A stretch of DNA of 64,000 bases from Lachnospiraceae bacterium (GCA_017634975.1 JAGBMJ010000018.1:1-64000); one strand, 5' to 3'; positions 8,670 to 17,704 are shown, counted from the stretch's first letter. Notes: generated from the letters alone by a model not told the origin. Numbers and translations are program-made.

Positions 8670-9683
8670 TCACTCGTAATACTCCATCATCTCCTTAAGC
8701 AAATTCTTCATCTCTTCCCGCAGCGACTCCGGCCGGATCACTTCCACATTCTTTCCTTGGCTCAAAAGCCACATCACGATCCCCGTACCGTATACTTCTG
8801 CCTCGATCAGTTGATACTTTGCTTTTTCCTGTACCACTTTCGCCGTAGGCAGCCGGTCCAGCACCGCATCCACATTCGGCCCGTAATACTTAAACTGCAG
8901 TTTCACCAGTCTCCCCGGGAACATAAACTGTGTTCTCTTTCGGAATTCACCTTCCTCAAAACGATTGCTGTAGATCACCATAAACCGCTCTCCGCTATCT
9001 TTTCTCGTAACAATCCTATCCAACCGAAACAGCGCCGGGTACTGGTACTTATGCACCAACACCCCGTTCTCATCCGCTTCATCAATATACGCATTTAAGT
9101 AAAAGTAGTACTCCGAAAAAAGCAGCCCGACCGGTTCCACGATATACTTCTGCTTCTTCTTTTCCCCGAAGACTTTTTCGTAAGCGATCTCCACCCGGCG
9201 AAGATTCTTAATATCTTCTCCCAGATCCCAGATCAGCGCCTTTAATTTCTTCTTATGCCGCAGTTCCACATAATGGTACTTTTCATTCGCCAGCAGATCT
9301 GCCACCATCTTCATATTCTTTTCGGGCACACAGCCGGCGATCATCTTATCCAGAATCTCGCTGATCTCTTTTTTCGTGAACGCACGGCTCTCCAACAGCA
9401 CCTTGCTCACCGCAAGGATCTCACTGTTGGTCATCAGGGAAGACTGCCCGCCCTCCATAACGAACCCCTTCTGATTCCTGTCATAAACGATTTCCCTATG
9501 CTCTGCACCATAACAGGCTTCCTGCTCATCCAAAAAAGCCCGGATATCATCCAGATCCCTTTGGATGGATCTTTCATCCACACCAAAGCGCTCCGCTTCT
9601 TCCGTCTTATTGATCAGCCGACCTTCGCAGAGGCGTACATACATACTGAGTGTTCTTGAGTTTTTTGCTTGTTTGTCGGTCAT
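8670..9683 (-). CDS. WYL-domain transcriptional regulator
   Basis: This 337-residue protein has an N-terminal DeoR-type helix-turn-helix (INKTEEAERFGVDERSIQRDLDDIR) and a WYL-type ligand-binding region (VEPVGLLFSEYYFYLNAYI, then YPALFRLDRIV) followed by a WCX-like C-terminus. WYL proteins sense nucleotides or other small ligands and often control defence genes. Its location beside the dynamin-like GTPase operon suggests it may control that operon or the ATPase gene. I start at ATG 9683, with GAAGG eight bases upstream; TTG 9689 is a weaker option. Confidence 0.85.
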   Translation of the reverse strand: MTDKQAKNSRTLSMYVRLCEGRLINKTEEAERFGVDERSIQRDLDDIRAFLDEQEACYGAEHREIVYDRNQKGFVMEGGQSSLMTNSEILAVSKVLLESRAFTKKEISEILDKMIAGCVPEKNMKMVADLLANEKYHYVELRHKKKLKALIWDLGEDIKNLRRVEIAYEKVFGEKKKQKYIVEPVGLLFSEYYFYLNAYIDEADENGVLVHKYQYPALFRLDRIVTRKDSGERFMVIYSNRFEEGEFRKRTQFMFPGRLVKLQFKYYGPNVDAVLDRLPTAKVVQEKAKYQLIEAEVYGTGIVMWLLSQGKNVEVIRPESLREEMKNLLKEMMEYYE

Positions 9684-9718
9684 AGACAATACCTTCTTTT
9701 ATACTTACACCACCATAC

Positions 9719-10192
9719 TTATTCTTTCGCTTCCAGTTTGGAAATTCTTTTCTCCAAAGCCTGAATTGTTTTCTCCATCTCTGCTAGTTTATCAATGAGC
9801 ATCTGATGTGTTTCTTTTACAGATTTATCGTCCTTAACTTTCGCTCCCTTTGCTTTATCCAGATCTTTACATAGTTTTGCCAGATCCTCTTTTGAGATTT
9901 TCAAAAACTTCAGCCCTTGGAAAACATCTTCATAGTTCTCTCTGATTTCATTGTACATGCAGGTTTTGCTACATTTCTGAATAATATCCAGATCATCCAT
10001 ATTATAATACTCATGCTCTGTACTCTCTGGCTTATGAAACATTATGACTCTGTCCTGCAAAAAAAGAAGACTGCTCCGATATGGATAAGCATGCTCTTTT
10101 TCACCACTCTCTTTTCCATACTTTGAACAGGCAATCCCAATAATACATTCCCGATCGATACCATATGCCTGTGATGCCATCGTTTCGTCCAA
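9719..10192 (-). CDS. Hypothetical protein with C-terminal coiled coil
   Basis: A 157-residue frame with an aromatic, mixed N-terminal half (YPYRSSLLFLQDRVIMF) and a strongly helical C-terminus whose last 30 residues (LAEMEKTIQALEKRISKLEA) form a clear heptad coiled coil. No family recognised. The start is uncertain: TTG 10192 has AAAGGAG only 3-4 bases upstream, while ATG 10180 lies further downstream. It overlaps the 3' end of the NERD-like remnant in another frame, so it may be the tail of a larger broken gene. Confidence 0.45.
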   Translation of the reverse strand: MDETMASQAYGIDRECIIGIACSKYGKESGEKEHAYPYRSSLLFLQDRVIMFHKPESTEHEYYNMDDLDIIQKCSKTCMYNEIRENYEDVFQGLKFLKISKEDLAKLCKDLDKAKGAKVKDDKSVKETHQMLIDKLAEMEKTIQALEKRISKLEAKE

Positions 10193-10295
10193 AATCTCCT
10201 TTCTTCAAGTTGAGATCCTGCAGGATCTCAAACATCTTTTTCTCAGCATTACTTTTGATTTCTTCACCCATATAGGGTGGAATAAATATGGGCAT
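10101..10295 (-). pseudogene. Remnant of a NERD-type protein N-terminus
   Basis: The first 30 or so residues (MPIFIPPYMGEEIKSNAEKK, then FEILQDLNLK) match the usual beginning of NERD (nuclease-related) domain proteins. These normally continue into a catalytic domain, but here the sequence departs after residue 32 and stops at 64. GAGAGG precedes the ATG. An internal deletion or recombination joining it to the next frame is the simplest explanation. Confidence 0.5.
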
Positions 10296-10346
10296 AGATA
10301 ACCTCTCGCTTAAAACTGTTGATTACAATGTTTGAAAGTTCATATT

Positions 10347-10562
10347 TTAATCTTCGTCATTTTGTTCCTTTGTAGAATCCGACATATCATCATCTCCATC
10401 ACCTATCGCATCACCCGGCATACGATTTCTCTTTCCAAATATCACCTTACCAAGCAATCCCATCCCACCACAATTTGGACAGTGAGTCGCCCCAACAGAT
10501 GGATTATAACTATACATATAGCCACATTTTCTACAAGTTCGAATATCAATCATCATACTCAT
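10347..10562 (-). CDS. Small zinc-ribbon protein
   Basis: A 71-residue protein with two CxxC knuckles (CRKCGY near residue 9 and CPNCGG near 28), forming one zinc ribbon, followed by a very acidic C-terminal tail rich in Asp and Glu. Function unknown. I start at ATG 10562 (MSMMIDIRTCRKC), with GGAGG eight bases upstream. It lies 43 bases downstream of the LeoA-like gene on the same strand and is probably its last operon member. Confidence 0.6.
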   Translation of the reverse strand: MSMMIDIRTCRKCGYMYSYNPSVGATHCPNCGGMGLLGKVIFGKRNRMPGDAIGDGDDDMSDSTKEQNDED

Positions 10563-10605
10563 CACACATTCCTCCATATTATCACGAGCATGTGATATTC
10601 AATTT

Positions 10606-12297
10606 TTAAAACTCACTCTCATGGATTTCCGAAATCAAACCCCTGCAATGTTCTTCCAAATGAGCCATTTTCTGGCAGTTCTCCGTTTTTCCTATTCTTA
10701 ATTGTCTTATATCCAAAATACTCTGATCAATCTGCTCAATACGAGGCATTATGGAAGCTCGTGTATATTCATTAAGTGATTTCATATAATAATCTTCCAA
10801 CTCTTCAGCTACGCTATTAAATATCGCTCTTATTTTTTCTCTATTTTCTTTAAGTTCTTTAACTCGTTGTTCCTCATCATGATCACTTTTTGCTTGCATT
10901 CCCACAGAAAGAACAATTCCCAAGGCTCCTAACACTTTTCCAAATACATTTATTCCTTTTGTAATCTTCACTGCCTCCCATGGTTTAAATGAATGATTAA
11001 AGAAATGCCCAACATTCAACACCATTTGATGCACATTCGTTCCGCTTAAACCGGATAATCCTTTCAATCCGATTTTCCCACCGGCATTCTGTACAATAGC
11101 TTCTCCACCTTTAGCTAATACTTCCGAATCAACGATTTTCTGAATTAATGGCAAATCTTTTAAATTCTTTTTACTTAATCTATCGTATACTTTTTTTATA
11201 AATGGACTTTTATAGTATTCTTCCAATTCAGCCTCACATTCCTCTAGAATGCGTTTTATTGCATCTTCAATATCTTTCTCACATTTATGAGAAATATCAT
11301 CTACTTGATTCTGTGCATCCTTCATATAATTATCTGCTTCTTCCTGACTCGAAAATCCTTCGAACTCATTTGCTGCATTTCGTCCAATTTCCCTGATAGA
11401 AGATGATGCATCCCTATATATACTTCTTACTTCATATTCTATTTTCTTTAAAGCATTATTAAAAATACTCTTTTGACGTAATTGCGTTTCCTCAAGTGCA
11501 TCCACATCATCATCACCAGATGATGGAAGATACTGAGTCATATCTGATTGTATTGTGTCAAGCAATCTGTATAGACTGGTTGTTAATCGTATAGATAATT
11601 GTTTTTCCTCAACAAATTTATTTATAGTATCAACAAGTCCGGTGTAATTACTTCTGTCAACCAATTCATTCCTAATCTCGTCATCCGTCTCTTCTTCGCT
11701 TTCTATGTAAGATTCCGCGTCAATAAAACAGGTTCGTAATTCTTCCGGAGAATATGGTTGAGTAACTTTTTTTAAATCTTCCAGTTTTATCGTGCGCATT
11801 TCTTCTGAATTTCCTACATCAGCCATTTTATTTACAATCAAAATAGTTTCCTTGGCCTTATCGTTATCGATAATTAATTTTCTAAAGTCTGTCCCTATTA
11901 ATTCATCAAACAAATTATGGGTAACAATGTACACAAGCATATCTGCATCTGCGATAGCTTTATATGATACCTCATCATGATCCGGTCGAAGAACTGTACA
12001 AATACCCGGCGTATCCACAACCGTCATACCGTTCCAATCATATGAATGTGCTTCTTGTGTAGTAATGCCTTCGCCAATTTCTATAGACGATATACCTGTT
12101 AACGCCTTTATTATAGTTGATTTTCCGGCACTATACTGACCGGCAAAAACCAAACTGATAGGTTTCTCACCGTCAAATATTCCATCAGGCAAGTTCTCAG
12201 CTGAAATACCTAATTCTTTATACACTTTTTTTGCTTCAAAAATCATCTCGTTGCATTTTCCGGTCCATACTGCCAAATCCATTTTTTCGTTATCCAT
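10606..12297 (-). CDS. leoA: LeoA-like dynamin-family GTPase (Eleos-type defence)
   Basis: A 563-residue dynamin-like GTPase of the LeoA/HP0731 kind. G1 is GQYSAGKS (53-60), G2 includes TT at 79-80, G3 is DTPG (95-98) and G4 is NKMAD (146-150). Long helical stretches follow, as in bacterial dynamin-like proteins, with a hydrophobic segment (VFGKVLGALGIVLSVGM) near 450 that could be a membrane paddle. LeoA proteins remodel membranes, and together with LeoBC they form the Eleos antiphage system. It lies 13 bases after the second GTPase gene. AAGGAG precedes ATG 12297. The family call is strong; antiphage function is inferred from the pairing. Confidence 0.75.
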   Translation of the reverse strand: MDNEKMDLAVWTGKCNEMIFEAKKVYKELGISAENLPDGIFDGEKPISLVFAGQYSAGKSTIIKALTGISSIEIGEGITTQEAHSYDWNGMTVVDTPGICTVLRPDHDEVSYKAIADADMLVYIVTHNLFDELIGTDFRKLIIDNDKAKETILIVNKMADVGNSEEMRTIKLEDLKKVTQPYSPEELRTCFIDAESYIESEEETDDEIRNELVDRSNYTGLVDTINKFVEEKQLSIRLTTSLYRLLDTIQSDMTQYLPSSGDDDVDALEETQLRQKSIFNNALKKIEYEVRSIYRDASSSIREIGRNAANEFEGFSSQEEADNYMKDAQNQVDDISHKCEKDIEDAIKRILEECEAELEEYYKSPFIKKVYDRLSKKNLKDLPLIQKIVDSEVLAKGGEAIVQNAGGKIGLKGLSGLSGTNVHQMVLNVGHFFNHSFKPWEAVKITKGINVFGKVLGALGIVLSVGMQAKSDHDEEQRVKELKENREKIRAIFNSVAEELEDYYMKSLNEYTRASIMPRIEQIDQSILDIRQLRIGKTENCQKMAHLEEHCRGLISEIHESEF

Positions 12298-12310
12298 ATA
12301 GCATTTCTCC

Positions 12311-14395
12311 TTATCTACTTATATACAATCTCGATAACTGTTGAGCCATTTTGATTCTGTTAACCATTACCGGATCTATTACTTCATCTATATCAACACG
12401 TATACCTATTGGATTCCTCGAAGAGTCATATTCTATCTTTATTCTGTTTTTTTCTACTCCTATCATCCGAGAAATCTGAGCATTAAAATCTTCAACATGC
12501 TCTACCACGAATACCATTTCCTTAAGTAATGACTCTAGATTTTTATGTAATTCCTCCGGAAAAATGTAATTTGCACACAAAGAGATACAGGTTCCGGGAA
12601 TTCGTGATATATGAGATATTATATTGCGCAATGAAGAAATACCCATATATGCGGCAGCTTCTTCTATCATTATCCTATCCACCTCCTCTTTTTTATCATA
12701 TAAACTATGCGCAAAGGAATCCTGTTCTTTTGATACCGATTTTAATGTATTTATCGTGTCATTAAAAAGAGCGGATGAAGGATCTACTTGTTTTATAATT
12801 AGCTCCTCTTCAAATATTTTTTTCATCTGTTTATTAAGTTCTTTAAATTGTTTATCTAAATTTTCATTAATCTTATTTTCTAATTTGCCACGAGCTTCCT
12901 TTATCTTTTCCTCTTTACTCTTAAATAATAATGAAATCAATCCTCCAACTACACCAACTCCTAATGCTACCCATCCAACAACAGGCACACTAAATGATAT
13001 TATTGTTAAAACTCCTGTTGTTATGACCACTCCCCAATCCCATATCTTTTTTCCATCCACAATGGAACTCATGTGAATATCTGATTCTAAAGAAACCTTT
13101 GATGAATACTTTAACTCCGCCTCTATTTCCCGATAAATTTCTATCAGTTTTTCTTCACATTCTTTTGCTAACTGATCCAGAATTTCTCCACAACGCTCAT
13201 CTATTTTAAATCTCTTCACTACCTTATCCCATTCTTTACCAGCATTTCTGTCGGAATAATGTGTTTCCGAAAAAATCGGTATTTCTCTTTTTATGTCGTT
13301 TTTCAGAATATCAAGACTCTTTTCAATATGTGTCTTTCCTCTTTCCTTAAATTTTTTTAACCAACTCTCAAATTTATCCCTTTTCTCCTCAATAATTACA
13401 CTGCGTTCATGATTCTTTGAAGCATTTTTAATTAGCGCATCTGCCGTTGTCATCAACGGAACAGAAACCGTATCTATATATGCTTTTATTTTATAATAAC
13501 CACCATTTTTAATAACCTCATCAGCAATGAGTTTTTCCACATATTCAAATCTACTCAATCTATATAGTTCTTCGTTATCCCCATTCCAATCAGGCGCCTG
13601 AGACAAATACGCAGACTTTAGATGAACATATTCAAATGTCAACATATCCCACGCCTGTCCATAAGAAACTCCAAAGGAAAGAAACTGGCTCTTAAGCGAC
13701 ATTAGACGCTTATTTGCCATCTTTTTACTAAGATCTCTCGCAAAAATCTTTATTGATGTATTTTTATCGATATTTGCTTTGACATTTATCAGACAAATTA
13801 CTGGTTTTCCTAAATTTAATATTTTTTTCAAACAGACAGCTTCACTATACTGTGGACCATCATCAGTAATAAGGAAAAGAACCAGATCTGCCTTCTTTGC
13901 AGCATCGTACGCAACTTCCTCGTCTTCCTTTCCTTCAAATGCAGCAATACCAGGAACATCTGTTATTACTAATCCTTTATATGAATACTCTCGTACATCT
14001 CTCGTCGTTCTTTGGTATCCTTTACCTATAGCTTCCCCATTACCATGAGTTAGTATTTCCATCAAAGTAGATTTTCCTGTCATCGTACGTCCAAACAGAG
14101 TTATGTTGATCGTTTTTTGAGAAATACATTTAATATTATCCAACATCCTATCCGGTAATACGGATATTTCTTTTTTTATCTCATCTAACTGACTCTTAAG
14201 GAGTTCTACACCATTACTGCTATTAACATTCTTCTCATCTAATTCCTGAATGGTAGAATCTAATTTCTTTATTATTGCCGACGATGCATTTTTTACCAAC
14301 TTAATGGAATCTTTTGCAAGCTTATCACCCCTTTTTGCATATATCCTGCTATTCTTTATCGCTTCCTCAATAGTAACCCCTGTCTCCAAACCCAT
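12311..14395 (-). CDS. leoBC: Second dynamin-like GTPase (LeoBC-like)
   Basis: A 694-residue GTPase. G1 is GRTMTGKS (102-109), G2 includes TT (130-131), G3 is DVPG (146-149), and a weak G4, NVKA, lies near 194. A pair of hydrophobic helices near 450-490 (WGVVITTGVLTIISF and VVGWVALGVGVVGGLISLLF) could insert in the membrane, flanked by long charged helices. This matches the layout of the larger partner of LeoA-type systems. AAGGAG precedes ATG 14395. The gene is AT-rich compared with the metabolic genes of the window, in line with horizontal acquisition. Confidence 0.65.
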   Translation of the reverse strand: MGLETGVTIEEAIKNSRIYAKRGDKLAKDSIKLVKNASSAIIKKLDSTIQELDEKNVNSSNGVELLKSQLDEIKKEISVLPDRMLDNIKCISQKTINITLFGRTMTGKSTLMEILTHGNGEAIGKGYQRTTRDVREYSYKGLVITDVPGIAAFEGKEDEEVAYDAAKKADLVLFLITDDGPQYSEAVCLKKILNLGKPVICLINVKANIDKNTSIKIFARDLSKKMANKRLMSLKSQFLSFGVSYGQAWDMLTFEYVHLKSAYLSQAPDWNGDNEELYRLSRFEYVEKLIADEVIKNGGYYKIKAYIDTVSVPLMTTADALIKNASKNHERSVIIEEKRDKFESWLKKFKERGKTHIEKSLDILKNDIKREIPIFSETHYSDRNAGKEWDKVVKRFKIDERCGEILDQLAKECEEKLIEIYREIEAELKYSSKVSLESDIHMSSIVDGKKIWDWGVVITTGVLTIISFSVPVVGWVALGVGVVGGLISLLFKSKEEKIKEARGKLENKINENLDKQFKELNKQMKKIFEEELIIKQVDPSSALFNDTINTLKSVSKEQDSFAHSLYDKKEEVDRIMIEEAAAYMGISSLRNIISHISRIPGTCISLCANYIFPEELHKNLESLLKEMVFVVEHVEDFNAQISRMIGVEKNRIKIEYDSSRNPIGIRVDIDEVIDPVMVNRIKMAQQLSRLYISR

Positions 14396-14436
14396 TTATC
14401 TCCTTATCTATTAATACTAATCACAACTCATTTCTG

Positions 14437-14874
14437 TTATATCCGACTCATTATTTTTCTCTTCTTTTCATTATATTCGTTTTCGGTAATAGCCCCCATA
14501 TCTAAAAGCTCTTTTAATTTTGCCAATTCATCCATGGCTGCCTGTCTTTCTGTAGAAGAACTTGTTTCAATAGGTTTCATTGTAGATATCACTCTTTTCA
14601 TCGCCCTTACCATACCGTTATATGTTCCCCAAGCAATACGAATATTATTTGGATCTATTATTCTGGCATGTTTTGTAACCATGTTTTGTTGCATTCTCCA
14701 ACCATCATAATTCATTTCTGTAGTCCAAAATACTTCGCCTCCCATGGTTGGGAATGGAATATTGGGTAATGACAATTCAGAATCTAAAATCTTTTTAGCC
14801 TTTTCACCTGTTTTTCCACTATCGGATAACATCCGTAATACCTGCTCTATTTCATTTGTATTTAATCCATCCAT
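14437..14874 (-). CDS. Small SHOCT-domain protein of the dynamin operon
   Basis: A 145-residue protein ending in a SHOCT-like module (DELAKLKELLDMGAITENEYNEKKRKIM), a short C-terminal helical motif usually linked to oligomerisation. The middle contains GGEVFWTTEM and RIAWGTYNG, and the protein has no membrane segment. It precedes the LeoBC-like gene by 41 bases and is probably co-transcribed. Function unknown; a partner or regulator of the GTPases is a guess from position. Confidence 0.6.
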   Translation of the reverse strand: MDGLNTNEIEQVLRMLSDSGKTGEKAKKILDSELSLPNIPFPTMGGEVFWTTEMNYDGWRMQQNMVTKHARIIDPNNIRIAWGTYNGMVRAMKRVISTMKPIETSSSTERQAAMDELAKLKELLDMGAITENEYNEKKRKIMSRI

Positions 14875-14885
14875 AACACTCGCTA

Positions 14886-15179
14886 TTAATTTTTCTCATT
14901 TCCCATAATCTTTTCCGCAGTCTCTTCCTTTTCGCATTCCAGTCTCCAGACTTCATGGGACGTTGTTTTACGCAAGATGGTTTTTTGCTTAATCAATTTT
15001 CTCAGATTCTTCAATTCGTTTTCAAGTTGATCAATCTCATAATGCATCTGTTCTATCTTATTCTGAATTTCTACAGATACTTTTAATCTATTCAAAGATG
15101 CCAGTAATGCCTCTCCTTCTTCACGCATCTTAAGACCATCTACATCTTTTTTGTCTTTTGAGTTCCACTTGTTTTTCAT
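14886..15179 (-). CDS. Small coiled-coil protein of the dynamin operon
   Basis: A 97-residue, highly charged protein with a central heptad coiled coil (IEQMHYEIDQLENELKNLR). No family recognised. Its start region overlaps the end of the preceding small gene by about 50 bases, with only a weak ribosome site (AAAGAG), so translation may depend on coupling. It lies 11 bases before the SHOCT gene. Confidence 0.5.
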   Translation of the reverse strand: MKNKWNSKDKKDVDGLKMREEGEALLASLNRLKVSVEIQNKIEQMHYEIDQLENELKNLRKLIKQKTILRKTTSHEVWRLECEKEETAEKIMGNEKN

Positions 15180-15366
15180 CTCTTTTTATACGTTTTATAC
15201 AGTTTATATAACCATTGAAACCACTGCAAAAATCCGGTTTATGCTTTTGATCTATAGCACAACTCATACAATAGCGATATACTTCAGATAATCGCGCAAA
15301 CAAATATCTTTTAATCTCATCTATCTGATCCGCCCTGCAAGTTACTTTTATAATCTCGTCAGCCAA
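15130..15366 (-). CDS. Small Cys-containing protein, first gene of the dynamin operon
   Basis: A 78-residue protein with an N-terminal alpha/beta stretch (IIKVTCRADQIDEIKRYLF) and a cluster of four cysteines (YRYCMSCAID, DFCSGF and NCIKR) that might bind metal. It starts at TTG 15366 with AAGGAG eight bases upstream. Unknown family. It overlaps the next gene in another frame; either the overlap is real coupling or the C-terminal part is spurious. Confidence 0.5.
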   Translation of the reverse strand: MADEIIKVTCRADQIDEIKRYLFARLSEVYRYCMSCAIDQKHKPDFCSGFNGYINCIKRIKRDEKQVELKRQKRCRWS

Positions 15367-15534
15367 TTTGATTGCTCCTTCCCTGTAGTATTCTGCCTAT
15401 CCATGATTTCATTCATTGTATTTATATGTGTAGCACTCCGCTAATACTGCTCGGATCTGACTGCGCTTTAAGATGCCGCAAAGAAATACAGACAACTCAA
15501 CCATATATCCGTTATTTTACTATCAATTAAAACG

Positions 15535-15604
15535 CTCGTCAATCTGAATTTGTGCATATTGCTGTTTATGCAACCGTTAACTCGTCATATTTGTGCACAT
15601 TATA
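15535..15604 (-). promoter_or_regulatory. Leader of the dynamin operon with direct repeats at a -10 box
   Basis: The 15367-15691 interval has no gene and is AT-rich. It carries two direct repeats: CTCGTCA followed by ATTTGTGCATATT (15535-15541, 15548-15560) and CTCGTCA followed by ATTTGTGCACATT (15581-15587, 15589-15601), one turn-multiple apart (41 bp). A minus-strand TATAAT at 15599-15604 lies at the upstream edge of the second copy, although its -35 is poor. This could be a regulator's tandem operator controlling the operon beginning at 15366. Confidence 0.5.
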
Positions 15605-15691
15605 CAATTCTGCCAATTAATTTTTATAATATATTTTATATTTCCGGTTTAGCAGTTTAGCAAACCTCATTATGCATCGTGTATTTAGTAT

Positions 15692-15723
15692 AAAAAAACA
15701 GAGCGACATCATCTGTCACTCTG
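15692..15723 (-). terminator. Rho-independent terminator
   Basis: Stem CAGAGTGACAGAT/ATGTCGCTCTG (15699-15723, one mismatch), followed on the minus strand by seven T. It lies downstream of the Rpn-like remnant. The stem is nearly identical to that of the terminator at 18028-18057. Confidence 0.8.
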
Positions 15724-15744
15724 GATAAGTAGGATTGCTTTTTA

Positions 15745-16054
15745 TCAGGTATTCTTTTTCACGTTCTCGTCCAGATCAATTCCGTGCAGCAACAGGATCG
15801 CTCGATAGCCTTCGGCTCTCTCCTCCGCTTGACTGGCCCTTTCCTCGGCCTGGCCGATACGCTCTTCCGCTTGGCTGGCTCTCTCTTCAGCCTCATGCAA
15901 CTGGGCCGTCATCTGTTTCATCTGCTCCTCGTTCTCACTACGGATCTCCGCTTCCACTCCTTCAACGCTGTACACATATCGTATTCCTTCCTTTTTCCCT
16001 GACCTTCTCCGAAAGATAATCAGGGGCGAACATGATCGCTATATCGTAGGTGGA
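15745..16054 (-). pseudogene. C-terminal remnant of a second Rpn-type nuclease gene
   Basis: One frame reads KRKSTYDIAIMFAPDYLSEK and stops near 15973. A second frame continues from 15975 with VEAEIRSENEEQMKQM, three repeats of EERASQAEER-type heptads, then YRAILLLHGIDLDENV. Together these look like the tail of a PD-(D/E)XK-family (Rpn, 'transposase') protein, separated by a frameshift. It directly follows the intact copy, which suggests tandem duplication and decay. Confidence 0.5.
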
Positions 16055-16061
16055 CTTTCTT

Positions 16062-16964
16062 TTAAACAGGAATCATGGAGTCTTTAAGCACCTCATTCAT
16101 CTGCTCTTCGAATTCCTTTATAGAATCAGCATGAGCTGCAAGTCTGAGGAGTTTCTTAAGACTGTCCATATTATTCTGCGCATTGATCCTTGCCTCTAGC
16201 TCAGGTGATACTTCACCAAGTTCACATAACAAATCTATAATGCTTTCAACTCTATCTTCGATTTTTGCTTCATCACGTTCTCTATCAATGATATCCCCAA
16301 ATGTCATGAGCTCCCTCCTTACTTCCGGATCCATCTTTACTTTTCGAACATAACCATCTAATTCTTTCGTTGCTTCATCAACCACTGCTGTAGAATTACT
16401 GTTCTCCATAAAGTGTAACATATTTTTGATGGATTTGCTACCGCCTTTTGTACCTGTCGTATTGAAGTATATGTGATACAATCCGTTCTCATACGGTAAA
16501 TCCGGAACTTCTACGCATTTCTCCCGAAATGTATAGATCATCTGTCCTTCCCCAAAGATATCATAGTTAGTGATCGTTATCACATATAGATCCGGCAAAT
16601 GTATAAAATCATTATCTCCACTCTTCATATACCTGCTGTCGATCTTTGCCTGACGGAAACGGTTCGCCCTTGGAAAATCCCTCTCCTTTCCGGTATGCGG
16701 CTCCATATCAAAGACATTCGTTACGGTCTTTGACTCATTCGCATCCATTTCCGTAATCTCCACATCCATCCGGATCCCGCGGTGCTCCGGACTGTATCCC
16801 GGAACGATCTTTTCCGATACCACTCTGATCTTTCCGATCTTACGTTCCAATAAGACCTCCAGAATACATCGAAGGCTCGCCTCGTTCACTTCCTGATCCG
16901 AGCTTATCGCCTGAATCAAGAAATTGTCGATCAGATTCATGTCCTCCAGTTGCTTTTTTACCAT
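16062..16964 (-). CDS. Rpn-family PD-(D/E)XK nuclease (recombination-promoting type)
   Basis: A 300-residue protein of the PD-(D/E)XK 'transposase' family. The nuclease core lies at about 50-110, with GIRMDVEITEMD, then NVFDMEPHTG and FRQAKIDSRYMKSGDNDF, followed by the strand LYVITITNYDIFG and by HIYFNTTG. Rpn proteins bind and nick DNA and stimulate RecA-independent recombination; they are abundant and variable in gut bacteria. The C-terminal 80 residues are helical. GGGAGA precedes ATG 16964. It is adjacent to a broken homologue. Confidence 0.75.
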   Translation of the reverse strand: MVKKQLEDMNLIDNFLIQAISSDQEVNEASLRCILEVLLERKIGKIRVVSEKIVPGYSPEHRGIRMDVEITEMDANESKTVTNVFDMEPHTGKERDFPRANRFRQAKIDSRYMKSGDNDFIHLPDLYVITITNYDIFGEGQMIYTFREKCVEVPDLPYENGLYHIYFNTTGTKGGSKSIKNMLHFMENSNSTAVVDEATKELDGYVRKVKMDPEVRRELMTFGDIIDRERDEAKIEDRVESIIDLLCELGEVSPELEARINAQNNMDSLKKLLRLAAHADSIKEFEEQMNEVLKDSMIPV

Positions 16965-17135
16965 TGTCTGTTATCTCCCTTCGTTTTTTCGGTAACGGAG
17001 ACAACAATATCCTATGGTAAAACGGTCTCCGTCACATATAATTACTTGCTCTGTGAATTTTGACCGAATCGTCATCGAAAAACAGAACTCACAGAAATGC
17101 TCAGAGAGGATAATAACAAACATACTTGTTATTTG

Positions 17136-17672
17136 TCAACTATTATTTTCGCCGGGACACCTGATCCCCATGCGCGCTGCCTTTTGTTTGATCCGTTCTC
17201 CCCGGCAGACCAATCGGTCATATGCCTTCGTTATCTCCTCCATGGTCTTCCGGTGATCGGTAAAGTCTTTTCTTACCTGTTCGGATGGGAATCCGGATAG
17301 TTTCCTAAGCAGTTCATCCCCCTCTTCACTAAAGTCTACCCCGTACTTTTGCCATAAAATGTCTTTTGCTTCCTTTTGTTTTTTCTCCAGGCGCTCAAAC
17401 TCCGCATTGATCTCGTCCAATTCCATCTTCATTTCCTCGACCTCCTGGAATCTCGGCCAATATTGCATAAAGACCATTACATAAGAAATCAAAAATATCC
17501 ACACACCCAGAAGGGCTATGATGATCACATTATGCCACTCCCCTTCCGGTATGAAGATCCTGCTCCACAATAAGCAGGCTGTTACAACGATATTCAGCAA
17601 AACCAGGATTATCTGCTTTACCGCGTTTTTAACTTTCTTTACCTTTCTTTTTATCCATGTTTTCTTCTGCAT
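17136..17672 (-). CDS. Membrane protein with two TM helices and a coiled coil
   Basis: This 178-residue protein has a very basic N-terminus (KKTWIKRKVKKVK), two hydrophobic helices (IILVLLNIVVTACLLW near 22-37; VIIIALLGVWIFLISYVMVF near 49-68), and a cytosolic coiled-coil tail (VEEMKMELDEINAEFERLEKK) ending in a helical domain. No family recognised. GGAGGAA precedes the ATG. It lies 32 bases after the next small gene, probably in one unit. Confidence 0.6.
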   Translation of the reverse strand: MQKKTWIKRKVKKVKNAVKQIILVLLNIVVTACLLWSRIFIPEGEWHNVIIIALLGVWIFLISYVMVFMQYWPRFQEVEEMKMELDEINAEFERLEKKQKEAKDILWQKYGVDFSEEGDELLRKLSGFPSEQVRKDFTDHRKTMEEITKAYDRLVCRGERIKQKAARMGIRCPGENNS

Positions 17673-17704
17673 TCGGACTGTTCCTCCATTCTGTATATAC
17701 CCGG

